From contig RBZT01000261.1 of the NCBI GenBank assembly GCA_003693705.1, positions 29,667-93,666 on the forward strand: a DNA stretch of 64,000 bases. The letters are read 5' to 3'. Below the pieces are notes generated by a model. The model saw only the letters and a program-made list of their open reading frames with translations. It did no database searches and was not told the DNA's origin. Of this stretch, positions 13,514 through 26,239 are shown in pieces (the stretch's first letter is position 1; every line of letters starts with the position of its first letter). The position numbers and the translations under genes are program-made. The DNA is from Polymyxa betae. Taxonomy: Eukaryota; Endomyxa; Phytomyxea; Plasmodiophorida; Plasmodiophoridae.

Positions 13514-13673
13514 ACAATCAACTCTTCCTATTTATCAGGACGTGCGTCCATTACAAATTGCTATTCTATTTATCAATATCATTCTCTCTATTCCCACACA
13601 TATATTAATATTAAAGTATGGATTCGTTCACAATCGATTCAATGCGGAATATATGTGACATATAATGCGACAA

Positions 13674-16359
13674 TTACTTGACAACTTTGGCCTTTTTACT
13701 CATTTTGTCTTGGGGGACTGCCTTGCTCTTGACAACGTCGGAGAAATCCATGGTCCCATGAATGGCATTATTTACAGTGACGAACGAACGAGAAACTCCT
13801 TTCGGTATCAAAGGTTTCTCCAGTTCAGCCTTTAAAGCCTGCCGTAAGCTTTCTTGCTCTGACTGCAAAAGATCAATATAATTAGGACCAGCACAAACAT
13901 CAGGAAGCAGTTTAACCGACCTCCTTTCTCTTTGCACTTCGATGATCGGTCATTTTCGGAGCCAGATCATCATCAAGGATGATATCCATCTCAGAAGCAT
14001 TCTTCTCGAACCAGTTTCGCTGTGATTGCAGGTTGACATTCGCCGACATGAAAATTGATAAATAACAGTACCTCAGAGGAGGACTTCTTGGTGGATGAAA
14101 GCAGTTTATCAAGTCTGGATGCCAACTTTACACGCCTCTTGATCGGATCTAACATGTTTAACTCGACTGGAAACTCAGGGATCTGAGACACATCATTATC
14201 CGAGTAAAACCACACACAGCAAACACCAATACCTTATGCTTGAGATCCTGAACATGTCGGTTATAAGCAGTCATCTCATTGGGACTCACCAAAATCAAGC
14301 TGTTAACAATGCTTAAGGCCACCATCATGAAAAAGCAATTTCTGAGAGATTACCTGAACCCAGATGCAGACGCTCTTCCAGTTCTTCCAGACCGATGTAC
14401 ATAAACGTCAGAACTAGGTGACAGCTGTGAAAAGTCAGCAGAGGTTACTAAAGAAAGACGACTGCAAACCTGATAATGAATGACATTGTCAACATTAGGT
14501 ACATCAATACCACGAGCTGCTACATCAGTACAAATCAGAACACAGTTCGACATTGTCTTGAATCGATCCAGGTTTTTCAAGCGCTGTCGCTGTTGCATAG
14601 ACGAATGCAGCGGATAGACCTGCGAAGGTGGATATTGAGCGAAGGGAGAGGGATAGAGATGATCATGAGCTGTACCGGAAGTGATAGAAGGGAGAACAGA
14701 CCATGGAAACGACGGACACTGGCGATGGAATTGGCAAATACGATCGTCCTGCCTGGATATTTATGAAGGAAATAATACACATAATAGTCCTTCTCTTCAG
14801 CCAGACATTGGATACGACCTTCAGTGATATCTGAAAGCAAACAGATTTGAATACCGGAAGAAAACACATGAAGCAAGAGAATCAGAAGGAAAGCAACGAT
14901 AAACATCAACAGAATTGTGAAATCGCCAATAATGGATTTGCAGAGATCCATCCATTGTATAAATACACAGCGTAAATCAGTGAAAAACTGAAAGAAAACA
15001 TTTTTGGAAACAATTCGCTGAACCGATTCGAAAGCAGCTTAATTGAGAGCGGAAACAGTTGCAAATGATGTTGGATCGTACTGGACGATGCCTTCATACT
15101 TACTTGATGCAACTCGCGTCTTGGTCGTGACATCGACAATCGCAGGTTTACCTCGGAAATTGATACGTCCGACCAGATCGTCTAACGAGGATCTCGCGGC
15201 CGCCCTGCACACACACGATCACCTTTAATCATCCGATCACGAAAACCCGCTCCAAATCATGCTCACCCAGTTCGTGCTGATTTCGGTTTCATTCTTGTAT
15301 CAGCTGATGTCATGGTAGCCGATAGCAGGACGGTCTGAGGAGCGGCTCGTTGCCGGTCCAGTACGGCCAGGATGCGGTCCAGCTCCCGATAGCATCCCTG
15401 TGCTACCATACGATCTGCTTCATCAATAACCAGGAATTGTAGAGCGCTGAAATCCAGGGCGGCACCAAGATCAGGATCAGCGCCACCATCACCGATCAGA
15501 TCCCAAATACGACCTGGAGTCGCTACCACGATCTCGGGACGCTTCATCAACAGACGTTTCTGTTTAGCGGCGGCCAGACCACCAACACATGATGCAATCT
15601 GCAATCAATAATGCATCAGCAATGCGATACATCGAACTTGAGCGATAAAGAATTCGATTCGAAAAAGAAAATCCGAAAAAGGTTTCGGAACCTGAATATT
15701 TGTGAATCGAGCAACAGCTTTAAGATGTTGAACGATCTGGAGAGCTAATTCACGGGTCGGGCTCAGGACCAGGCCCAGAATCTTCCCAGGACGTGATGTC
15801 GTGGATAACGATCTCGATAACATCGGCAGACCAAATGCCAACGTCTTTCCGGATCCCTAAAACATCAACAACGATCAGGGCGATGGAACGCGGGCAGCAA
15901 ACAGGGAGCGAGGACCGTTTCAGCGGCGGCGATGGCGTCCTTTCTGAATCTAATGAGTGGATTTGCAAGACTTAATTGAATATGTGTTGGTTCATAAAAT
16001 CCAAGTTCAGATAGACCACGAAGTAGACGTCGATCTAGATCAAAAGGTAGCCATGATGCCATAACAGAATCATCAAAATCGTCATTCTCGACTTCAGCAA
16101 TGGCGCCCAATAGTTCAGGGTCAGCGATGGGAATGTCCTCGGCAGAGGATGGTTTCGATTGCGGTGATAATGATGATGATGGTTGTTGTATAGAATCAGG
16201 AGATGTTAAAGCACGGAATTGATCTCCTTTAATCTCATCTAATTGTATCATACCATGAAGTCCATCATCATCTGATATTAATGATAGATCTGCATTAACT
16301 GATGTCCATGGTAGGCTATCCCATGGACCGGGCGCTGGACGAGCTCGCTTTCGCCCCAT
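13674..16359 (-). CDS. DDX24: DEAD-box RNA helicase, DDX24/Mak5 type
   Basis: The gene starts at 16359 (MGRKRARP...). After an acidic N-terminal stretch comes the Q-motif region '[13 protein letters not shown]', then over several exons '[12 protein letters not shown]' (Walker A), '[13 protein letters not shown]', '[15 protein letters not shown]', '[10 protein letters not shown]' (DEAD), 'TVLLSATM' (SAT), '[11 protein letters not shown]', '[20 protein letters not shown]' and '[12 protein letters not shown]'. The combination '[13 protein letters not shown]', '[15 protein letters not shown]' and '[11 protein letters not shown]' is typical of DDX24/MAK5, a nucleolar helicase for large ribosomal subunit assembly. 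All catalytic motifs appear intact. The C-terminal Lys-rich tail ends at 13674. At least six short introns interrupt the gene. Confidence 0.88.
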
Positions 16360-16403
16360 CAAAGAGAAATGAAATCCGCCACGGAGTCCGCCCTCATGTA
16401 GAC

Positions 16404-16555
16404 CTCGGGGGGGGGGGGGGGAAAGGAAAAGGAAAAGAAAAAAGGAAAGAAAAAAAGAAATAGGAAAGAAAAAGAAAAGGGAAGGGAAAAAAAAAGGAAA
16501 AGTAAAGAAAAAGAAAAAGAAAAAAAGAGAANNGGGGGGGGGGGGGGGGGGGGGA
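16404..16555. other. Poly-G / purine tract containing two Ns: probable assembly join
   Basis: A run of about 15 G is followed by roughly 100 bases of only A and G, then 'nn' and a second run of more than 20 G. Base composition changes abruptly on both sides. The tract sits between the divergent DDX24-like and AHI1 genes. It most resembles a low-confidence scaffold junction or homopolymer sequencing artefact, so continuity across it should not be assumed. Confidence 0.85.
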
Positions 16556-16709
16556 CTCCGTATCATTTTGGCATTCAGAGGCACGTGCACGGGGGTAACG
16601 TTTGGTCCGATTATGATGTCATGTCCAGCATGTAACGTGACATGAGTCGGGCGCAGCCCGGACCGTCAGTTCGCCACGTTACAGTGCCAGTCGGGTAACG
16701 TGCTGAATC

Positions 16710-19700
16710 ATGACGACTCTGCGTCCGAACTTGAATGATGGTCCTGGACCTGGATTTGCAGCTAATCGTCGTCTGCGAATCTCGGTCGCGACCAGTACGG
16801 TCTTGGCCACCGTCACCACGGATACGACCGCGCCGTCGTTCGCCGAACGTCGCCGTCGTACTCGAAATCTGTCTCCCATCAAGTCTCTGTATAAACATGC
16901 ACCTGGTGCGTCATTCGCAGAACGACGACGACGACGACGTTCTGATCGTGTTAACGATCATGATGATGAAGTTACTATTGGACCAGATACACAGACAGAT
17001 GTTATTATATCAGAAACTTCTCCAGATCATGATATTGGGGCTGTTATACAACCTATCACATCTAATATCAATAATCAACAAGTGGTGGTCGCCATCCCCA
17101 AACCGATCACCACGACGGAGGCGGTCACGGCAGTTGCTGATCCGGACCCTTTCCGGGGCGTACTGGCCTTGTTCGATTGTCAGCTAAGTTGAGATCTATA
17201 TCCCATCTGCATGTTCTCTATCACTAAATCTGATAATTATGTATAGCGGAGACTATATGGTCATGGATTCAGGAACTTCGTGGTGTTCATCGTCAACGTA
17301 ATAAGACATTACAATTGGTATGTTATATAGATAAACAGGGGTTTATATATATATGAAAGAGCTGGAGTTCACCAATTCATTACAAGGAACTCGATCGGGT
17401 CGTCATACCGCCCCATTGGCGTCAGGCGGATCCGGACGCGATCGCCGACATGCTGGCCCAGTACCCAGCCGATCCGATTCTGGCTCTATCGAATCTACAG
17501 ACGTCGCTACTCGATGAAGTCGTCCCATGTGTCAATCCGGTCGTTCGCGTCACGATCGTCGATATCCGGGACGGGACGTACTGGCCCAAGCGGCATCCGG
17601 ACTGGTCGGTGGTGGCCCATTACGAATCAGGTCAGATCTGGCTGATTGGCTCTGACATTCATCCAATGATGGGTCGCGGCGTTCGCGCGCCTCTCCATAT
17701 CTGACTGGGTCGTACAGGCCCCGGTGCTCGCCTGATTCTACCAAATCAGACGCATCCGTGGTCCAGTTGTGGTCGGCGCGTACTGGCCCCGTCCTGGCCC
17801 GATCCGATTCTGTTCAATGAATCATTGATACACTTCTTCGATCCTCATGTTCTCATTCTATTCGAGCTACTAGGTCAGTATGGCCGGTTTCCGGGTGGGT
17901 CGTACTGATCCCGGCCCTTTTGGGGGAATAGATGTTGGGGCCCATATTGACCTGGATCGATATGGAGAGGGAGTACGACCAATAGCCTGGGCGTTCCTAA
18001 AACCTCTTAATATACATGGTATACCTAATCATGGATATATAACATTACAGTTATATAATAGATTACAATTATATCCACTACGTATTAGACCAAATGTTCC
18101 ATCTGTATGATATCAATCTATATATTATTATATTATCAATTATTTAACTGTTGCTATATGGATGGGGATCTTATTCCTGATTTACCAACTGGTTTTTACC
18201 TTGTGTGTTAACATACAATATCATTAACTAATTTCATATCTAGGTATATTTTGAGTATATTGAACAGAAGAATACAAGATGGAGTCCATATACAGGTACA
18301 ATATCTCTATATCTACATGGTATTGCTCCATTACGTCCTCGTATTATTAAGGGACATCGTCCTATATTACCAACTGATATAGAACATGGACGTATTGATT
18401 TTCAGGTAGGCAGAGAGAGAGAGAGAGAGAGAAAGGGCCCAGATCTGTTCATTAACTAACTAATATCAATATCAGACTATGAAAGCGGATCTTCTCACCG
18501 ATATATCGATGCCGTCGGTCGTACCGGCCCGCGATGCGGGTCCATCCACGAGGAACACGACCATGCATACGATACGATCTGGTTCAGATTCATGTCTCAT
18601 ACCTAATAGACGTCTCTATAAACTACCAGCTGGATCATTGGGTGCATTCGCCATCGAATTCAGTCCGGATGGGCGTTCGCTGGCCTGTGCCGTGGGCGAG
18701 TACGTCCTGTTCCCCGTCAAGATCGTCGATGTCGAATCGGGTCTGGTACAGGGCGTACTGGCCGGCCATCACGACCTTATACATGATGTCGCATGGTCGA
18801 CTAACGCCAGGTTCTTGGTGACGGCATCGTCGGATCGCACCGCCAAGGTACGTACTGCCCCCCGTGTTGGTCGTTGTTGTTGTTGTGTAACGTGTGTTTG
18901 ATGGCAGGTCTGGTCCATAACCAGTAATCAGGCTGTAGTAACATTACAACATCCATGTTTTGTGTATCAATCGAAATTCTGTCCAATACCCCATGATGCT
19001 CCAGTACGTTCTGCGGTCGTACTGGAATTCTCCTGTCAACTGACTTTCCGATCGCTCAGAATCGTATGGTGATCACAGCCGGATCCGACGGCATCGTCCG
19101 TGTTTGGGACGGTACGACGGGATCGTTGATGTATGAATTATGTGGCCATCATTCTGCTGCAATACATTCTATAGCATTAGATATAGCTGGATTAAGGTAT
19201 GTGTGATGTATGATACTCTGTATATATATAGAGATATCCCTATACATATGTATCCATATTATCTATCTAACTATCATATATAGATTATGGACAGGAGATT
19301 GTAATGGTACAGTGATATCATGGGATAGAGATCTATCTTGTATAACCTCCAGATTCTGTCTATTACATCATCTTCAATATCCTGATCTACATTCTATACC
19401 TATCACATGTCTACGATATGATTCAAGCAATGATCTACTTGGTATATTAGCTCGTAATAGCACTCTATACATATTCGGAGCACGCAGGTAACATAGAGTT
19501 CTTCATACACAGTTGCTGATCGAACTGATGCGTGGGCAGGTACGACCTGCGACAGACGTTGACCGGAGCCATCTGCACGAAATCGTCAATACGATTTGTG
19601 TTCTCTCCGGATGGGCAATACGTCCTGTCGGGATCTGAAGATGGTGATCTCTATGTCTGGAAGACATCTGGGGCCGTACTCGAGGCCAGGATTGAACCAG

Positions 19701-19955
19701 GTCGGAATGTTAGGGTTTAGGGTTTCTATAAGGTGCTCATGATAGCCATTGTGCAGGATTCCAGACGGCATCGTTCGCTGTGAGTTGGAGTCCTACCCAG
19801 CATATCATTGCAGCAGCATCGTTCGGTGCTGATTATCCAGTCTATGTATATGATTGTGTTGTAGATCAGCATAGAGAAGGACATCGACCTATTGATGTTT
19901 CCAGAAGATCTACAGATGCATCATCATTAGCAATGATAATGCCACGTGCTCTTTA
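16710..19955 (+). CDS. AHI1: AHI1/jouberin homologue (C2-like region plus WD40 repeats)
   Basis: Exon 1 encodes a basic, Arg-rich N-terminus. A following exon reads 'WSWIQELRGVHRQRNKTLQL'. The central C2-like part has 'VRVTIVDIRDGTYWPKRHP' and 'IAWAFLKPLNIHG', matching the jouberin 'KIAWAFLKLLG' region. WD40 blades follow: 'FSPDGRSLACAVGEY', 'LIHDVAWSTNARFLVTASSD', 'GSDGIVRVWDGTTG', 'LWTGDCNGTVISWDRDL' and 'FSPDGQYVLSGSEDGDLYVW'. Order and spacing match AHI1, a ciliary transition-zone protein needed for ciliary membrane composition. The reading ends at 19955 soon after the last blade, so the C-terminal SH3 domain of vertebrate AHI1 is absent. Many introns, some AT-rich, split the gene. Confidence 0.85.
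18412..18432 (+). repeat. (GA)n microsatellite in an AHI1 intron
   Basis: About ten uninterrupted GA dinucleotides lie just after a donor-like GTAGG at the end of an AHI1 exon. Confidence 0.9.
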
Positions 19956-20550
19956 GTCAATTATTTTGCAATACTATTTAATTTAATCAAGGAAATAATA
20001 AATGTAAATACTATTCCATAGCTATATGTTTTCATTAGCAGCTATTGACCTATCGCTCACCACAATGACTCTGAAGCTGTACACTTTTAAGCCTGTTCAT
20101 AACAATTCCTGCCTACCTGATAAGAGCTGAAACTTGCCGTTCAAGCTTTTTCGATGAGTCTGAGCAGATACCTGTTGCTATTATTGCACCTAGCCTAGAA
20201 TTGATACACGATAATCCAATGGTAGCATCAGCTGGAGATAGTAGAATGTAGACCATCACATGTAAATAGAGGATATGCACAGAACCAGCTTCTGCATAAA
20301 GCTTTGACCTGAAATATTGTAGACCATCTGACCGCAGTAGCCGATGTTCCAAAGCGATTCCAATTCATCACTCAATCTTTTAATGAAAACTGATAGCGCG
20401 CTATTGCAAACCAAGCCGATCTTGGTGATGATCCTGATGAATAAACAGGGACCTGGATGAGATAATCAGATAGGTATGTTGTATCTATTTGTCGCATCAG
20501 ATTTTATTCTTGTCCGGGAACCCTCTATTGGCTCCGTTGATATCGTCATC
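19956..20550. other. Intergenic stretch with a weak minus-strand coding signal
   Basis: A minus-strand reading between about 20113 and 20390 gives peptide such as 'RLSDELESLWNIGYCGQMVY' and 'GICSDSSKKLERQVSALI', joinable by short GT-AG introns. This could be a small (about 100 residue) gene, perhaps of roadblock or longin size, but I cannot identify it and the frames are not secure. Confidence 0.25.
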
Positions 20551-21237
20551 ATGTCGTCGTCATGCCAAAAGCTGAGTCTGTCAAAATATCGCAAGCATAC
20601 CATTGCACAGCACATCAATCATGTTGCCAATAATGCCAGATTCGTGATGCTGGCTCACTGGAACAGCACGGCCGCCTTCGAACAGGCTCGTCGGGCTTGG
20701 AGGGCCGCCAACATTCAATCATCGATTGTGAAAGTAATCGCGATGAAAGGCGTTTATTGTTATGGTGACGCATTGAGCGACGATGCTAGGTGAGGGTTGG
20801 CAGGGTTGGATTCAAAGATACTCGCGCCTCGTTCCTGATCCCATGCCTACGAGGTCCGACCGCTCTGGTTTATGCTGATAAAACCAGCGATGATGATCGG
20901 CTCGGCCAGAAACTGATTTGTCAGGCAGCGAAACCTGCTCTAGACTCCAACGACATCATGTTCATTGCGGCGTCGTTGGACGGTATGATGATTAATCGCG
21001 AGCAAGCCCAGGTCGGTGATCTATCGTTGGGAAATGGGTTCCGAGCTAATACGTTTAGAGCAGTATTTACAAAAGGCGCGATCAACTCCAGATCAAGACC
21101 TTGGTGCAGCGTTGTCCAACCTGCCTATGTACTCATTGCCTCGTTTATGCAGGACCAACATTGACGAAATCGCTCGTATCATGGAATTCCATCGCGATCG
21201 TCTTCAGGAACCCCCCTCCGCCGATGGCGAGGCGTAG
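20551..21237 (+). CDS. MRPL10: Probable mitochondrial ribosomal protein uL10m (MRPL10)
   Basis: The start at 20551 (MSSSCQKLSLSKYRKHTIA) gives a basic N-terminus. It is followed by 'FVMLAHWNSTAAFEQARRAW', similar to the uL10 strand where translation-stalk L10 proteins begin their alpha/beta domain. Next come 'LIPCLRGPTALVYAD' and 'DSNDIMFIAASLDGMMINRE', with the late helix 'LIRLEQYLQKA' and a tail ending at 21237. Two frame changes are needed, near 20790 and near 21010. The second fits a short intron. The first has only a 14-nt GT...AG span between the frames. Resemblance to uL10m is by pattern (position of 'GPTALVY' and the C-terminal helix), so this is a moderate-confidence call. Confidence 0.5.
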
Positions 21238-21341
21238 CTCATGCCTATTGCTGGGATTTATTACATTAAAAACAAAGCCACTTCAGATCGTCATATGCTC
21301 TCAGTTCTCTCACTAAAATCTGACAATGCTCAGGCAATCGT

Positions 21342-24080
21342 TCAATTCATTTCAGCATCAGCAACGATGATATTGGTGTTGTGATCGTGGAATGGGTTGG
21401 TTTCGATGGCGATGCCCAGCATTTTTAGCTCTATCTTCCTGCATTTTTTCTCCCATTGTCTCCGTTCCCTTGAAACTGCTACCTCGGCCTTATCCAGCTC
21501 CAGTTCTAAACGCGTCAACTGTTTCCTGAGGTTCTGTTCCTCTTCATTTGCCTGCTGTAGATGTATTTCTTTCTCGATCACATTCTGTTCCAGAATTGCA
21601 ATTGTTGAACGTAGCTCTGAAGATTGACTGTTGTTGGATTCGAACTGATGCTTTAGTCCTTTGACGTGTTCGCGAAGCCGATTTGCCTCTGATTCGAAAG
21701 TTCTCGCTTTGCTTTGCGAAACAGCTGTTTCGTCTCGAAGGTCTCGAATCGTTTTTTGGAGCTGATTTACGCTTGAATTGTGCGATCTTTGTATCTGCTC
21801 TATTTTGTCGTCGTAATCTCGTTGTATTCGAACATTTTTGGATTCGATTTTATCTCTCATATCATTTAAGTCCTGAATCCGATCATGCAAAGCGGCAATT
21901 TCCTTGTCCTTCGAGGTTTTCAAAACTTCATTTTGTTGCTGGAGTTGTGCTTGTGCTGCGCTATATTTTGCGATTTCGTTTAGAAGATCTTGCTTTGCTT
22001 TCTTCAACTCATTTTCGGCATTATTTAGTTTTTCTGTCAAAGATTTGCATTCTGAACGCCGCTCTCGTAATGATTCTGCTATCTGCGAAAGCTTGTCTTC
22101 GCAAATATCTCTTTCTTCTTCATATTGTTGTGTTTTCAACTAAAACATTTCATTAATCTCTGCGATCATTTCTGGTTGCTACAAGACCTTTAGCTCGTTT
22201 TCTAACTGACCATCCTTCTTCATCATCGTTTCTAGGCGGCTTTCTAAACGAACAATCTGAGCGCGGGCTTCGTTGAGAGTATCTCCAATCTCGTTTTGTA
22301 CCCGAATTGAAGTCTCCTGCATATGCTGAAAACTACATTGGAGAATTTCTTGTAAGTCGACAATATTATGATTCAGGATCATACTTTTTCATGGCAGACT
22401 GAGCGCGTCGATCGGCAATATCTCTGCTGTTTTCAAGCTCAGCGCATTTCGTTTGCAGTTGCTTGATATCTTCGAAAAGTTGTGACTCTTTGGCATTAGC
22501 TGTCGCAATAGCTTTTGATAGAGCGCTGGAGCTGCTTGAACGCAAAGACTGCAGAGCATCAGACAGCTGCTCGCACTCTGATTTTCTCTGATCGCAATTC
22601 AATTCATAAAATGAATGCATGATAGAATATCAATTACCTGCTTCTCAGCATGTTCCGCTCGTTGTACAGCCTCGTCGCGTTTGAGTGTGGCATCAAGAAA
22701 AGAGCATTTCAATTCGCCCAATTCTGACATGAGTTTCAGATTTGAAGTATTGAGATCTTCAATGCTCTTTTCTAAATTCTTTATTGTACAGAGCATTCCT
22801 GTTTTCTGTTGATTGCTTGAATTTAGCAGATTCTATAAGTCTCTTACCTTGTAGATCTGAGTCCTTTGAACCGATTATCTGCGTCTGCTGTCTGTTTTGT
22901 TCTAGAGAATCTTGAAGTAATTGATTTAGATGTCTCGCTTCTCCAGACGATTGCGTGTATTGAGTGTGCAATGTTGTCAGCTCACTTTTCAGCTCGTGGA
23001 TGCATTTCTCACTTTCGACTTCGTGCTCTTTCAACAGTTGCTTAAATTGCTCTGCATCCTTTGAACGACCCTGAAGCTCGACTTGAAGCTGCAGACTATC
23101 TTCTTGGGCTGATTTCATATGCCTTATAGCGTCCTCAGTCTGCTTTCTGTTAAAGGAAAGCTCCTTCTGCAGAGCCTCAATCTGGATCTCCATATCACTC
23201 ATCTGCGAAACTTTCATTTCATAGTTATTGATATCATTCCTATTTTGAGTTACTATCCGCAGCTACGAAAGAAGCAGCCAATTACCTCAGAGAAATTATA
23301 ATGGTGTCTCGTTCTTCGAGAAGAGTTCTAGTGCCATCCAGTTCTCGACGAGACTCTAATTCTTGTGTCCGTAACAGATGGTTTTCATCTCCCAACAGGG
23401 AACATCGTTGGTTAAGTTCATGAAGCTCGCTACTATCCATGATACCGCCTGAGTGCCCTCCGTCATCAAACCGCTGAACCAATTTTACAATATGTTCTTC
23501 CTAGAATGAACTTTAGATGCACAATAATCTCAACCATGAGACCTCTGTTACAAGCTCTGATTCTAGCTCTTCATTGCGAGCAACGAGCCGATTGAGGTCC
23601 GATTTCAAATTTTGCAGATCACGGCGAAGCTCGGCATTGGCGGTGTTAGCTTGAGCTAATTGAGAATCATATGTGACCAATAAAGGAGATCTACGAGAAT
23701 TTCAAAGAAACTCGATTTGTAATTAGAAGCTGGTACATGTATTGTTGATTGACAGTCCAAGGCGCCAGGTCATCGTTGTCATTGTCGATTGCCACCAGAA
23801 CGTCAGGAAGTTTCATTTGATAGGCTTTCAATTCGGCTTCCAATCGAGCAGCTAAACATCGCCTCCCGCAACATTCATATGCAATCCATTACGGTTGTGA
23901 AAGCTTACAATATGTTTTCAAAAAGTCCCTTTGAGATTCAGCCAGGTGCAGTTGGCGCAGTGTAGCATCGCGGTCGGCGAAGGCCAGTGATTGCTGCTGC
24001 ACCTGAGCGGCCTGAGTTGGCTGGACGAGATCAGCATCAGGAGGATATGATTGTCGTAATGATTGGGCTCCAATCATCAC
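21342..24080 (-). CDS. SCLT1: SCLT1-like distal-appendage coiled-coil protein
   Basis: The gene starts at 24080 (MIGAQSLRQ) and runs over about eight short-intron exons of continuous coiled coil. Near the N-terminus 'SPLLVTYDSQLAQANTANAE' followed by 'LVARNEELESELV' matches the diagnostic start of SCLT1 (LAPLVTEYDKHL...ENERLHSEL). Later, 'QLQTKCAELENSRDIADRRA' matches the SCLT1 'LQAKCNELENERYEAIVRA' stretch. The C-terminal exon (21342-22139) parallels SCLT1 up to a short tail. SCLT1 is a mother-centriole distal appendage component that docks the basal body for ciliogenesis. Its presence implies a flagellated life stage. Other coiled-coil families were considered, but the two matched blocks favour SCLT1. 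Confidence 0.7.
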
Positions 24081-24300
24081 TTTTTAATCAAATCACAATA
24101 AGATTACGATACCAATGATTTGTACAACTCAACTGACAAGTGACGTTACATCACAGTCAAGTCATAGCATAACCCCATGAGGCCATGACCCATATGACTG
24201 GGACATTTCGCTTGAAAGCAACCTGCCGTTCCAAAACCATGCAATCTTGGTCAGTGGACGTAGGTAGGGATCTCGATGAATGGAAACAAAAGTTTTATTC

Positions 24301-26239
24301 TTATACTAAGAGCTCGCTGCTATTGTCAACTAGGATTTGATACCCATTAAGAGCACAGTGGTCAATAATGGCTGGTTCTGGTACGCTTGGCATGTGGCTC
24401 TCAGGCGACATGATTCGGGAGATGCCGAGCCCAACAACGGCCACAGCATATAATGTCGAGATTAGCATGTGCAGCGTAACTAGAACACGAGCACTGCTAC
24501 TGATCGCCCAAACGTCTCCATAGCCGGTTGTGCTCTGGACTACTGTGCTGAAGAATAACAGCGTCCATGCTCGACGTTCCAGGCCATATTTTACTCCTGG
24601 AGTTCCATCTAATGATGAAATTCGGAATGCTGCTGGACCTTGAACCAACGATAGCAGCAGGTAGAAATGGGCGAATATCATAACAGTCGCGATCACCGAT
24701 TGAAGCAAGAAAGAGAAATCGATATAGTTGACGTTGATTTTGTGGACGACTCGAACTGACATCGATATTACAACAATTGCCTATGAAAGCACAGTTGGTG
24801 ATAAATCTGCAACATTTCGACTGACAGTCTTACCTGAATGAGTCCGATGAACGCCAGGGCGTAGAGCGTTGTCCTAGATGTCGGAGATGTGAGGTTCGTT
24901 TCGTCACCAATGACTAGTTTGATGATAATTAAAGATGTCATTGAAGTCGTTATCACAAAAACTGCAAGATATCGAATCAAGAACTTCCGACATCTCTCCA
25001 GGCCTAATTATAAACACTAAACTGAAGTTCTGCCAATGACTTTAAATGCGACCTGGAATACGTTCCCTCATTTGCTTGAGCAGGCGCTGAAACAGATTTC
25101 GGTTCATGCGTGCATGTTCCCTTCTTAGCTGAACTTCTTCAAGATCGAACGCTTTCTGAAAGTGAGAGCACAATATAGCAAATATGCCAATATTATACAT
25201 TGTTCCAAGACACATTTGCAATGCAGCCAACGTTTGTCCAGGCCATTCCAAAGCGTACACATCACCGAATCCTTGATTAATCATGTTGATAAGCAGACAC
25301 AATGTGACAAGCGCGGAAAAACCGACCTGTACTTGAGATGGTGGCCACCGAGTAGTAAACCAAACTAATAATGGATTGCCCGAGTGTTATCGGATTGATA
25401 TCAATGTGATAGCTACTCGGATGGATGGTAAATGCTAACAAATGGAATCCAGAAAATGCGATGATCACTGCAATATACGTCTGTCCAATTCGCTTCATAG
25501 AGGGAATACCATGCAATATCATGTGGAATGTATGCTTTAGAAATGCAGCTAGGACCATGGCTTGCAGCACCTGAGGTTTATCAGCAAGTTTAGTAAAACC
25601 CATATTGTGTCGTACCTGGCAAACTGCCAAGCTAATCAGAGTCCTGTGATCAGGCTGCTGTGGAATAGCATTTGATCCATTCCAAACAATTATGATCGCG
25701 ATTGCTTGTAAGACCAAACTTGTTTCGACACAATAAATAAATAAAATTCTGTAAAAATTCCATAATGGCCCTGTACGCTCAGATTCAGCAGAAATCGGGC
25801 TATCGGATTATATGCATACCGTGCATATGAGTCTGAATATCAGGACTATCGTTCCTTCGAATAGTAAGGAGTGTATCCCCTGAAGATGACACTTTCAATG
25901 ATTCGCAGCCAGAACTAGATGTGATATAAACCGACTGGGATTTGGGCAATGCTTATGATAGTCCTTCTCGAAACTCCATGCCTGGTACAGCTGATTAATG
26001 AGATTCGATCTATCCTGGATCATAGTAGCGCGAATGTCCTCTGTGTTGCATGCAGTCGAATATGTTGGGCAGCGATCTTCATGGGACTGTGCTATCGCCT
26101 GCAGTGCCATGGTCTGCAGGTCATACGATAGCGAACGACCTCTCAGCTGCTGACGACTGATCTGGTCATAGGGCGCTGGCGCTGACCTGGTCCTATACCG
26201 ACCTGGTTCTGCAATGCCAGACGACGACAGTGTGGACAA
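24301..26239 (-). CDS. Two-pore-domain potassium channel, TOK-like
   Basis: Two pore loops are visible. The first becomes a selectivity filter only after splicing: 'VATISST' (exon ending near 25335) joins across an intron to 'GFGDVYAL' (about 25270), giving T-x-x-T-G-F-G-D. The second is 'VVQSTTGYGDVWAISS' in the last exon, near 24520. Several hydrophobic segments precede pore 1 and two flank each pore, which suits the fungal TOK (8 TM, 2 pore) plan better than animal K2P, though the exact TM count is not settled. The N-terminus (start at 26239, MSTLSSSGIAEPG) is cytosolic. Likely role: K+ flux across plasma membrane. The 5' exon overlaps the divergent GUCD1-like gene. Confidence 0.8.

Noticed and set aside
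16375-16590. Pro/Phe-rich ORF extending the DDX24-like gene upstream through the poly-G tract
   Set aside because: It crosses Ns and homopolymers. The natural start is MGRKRARP at 16359.
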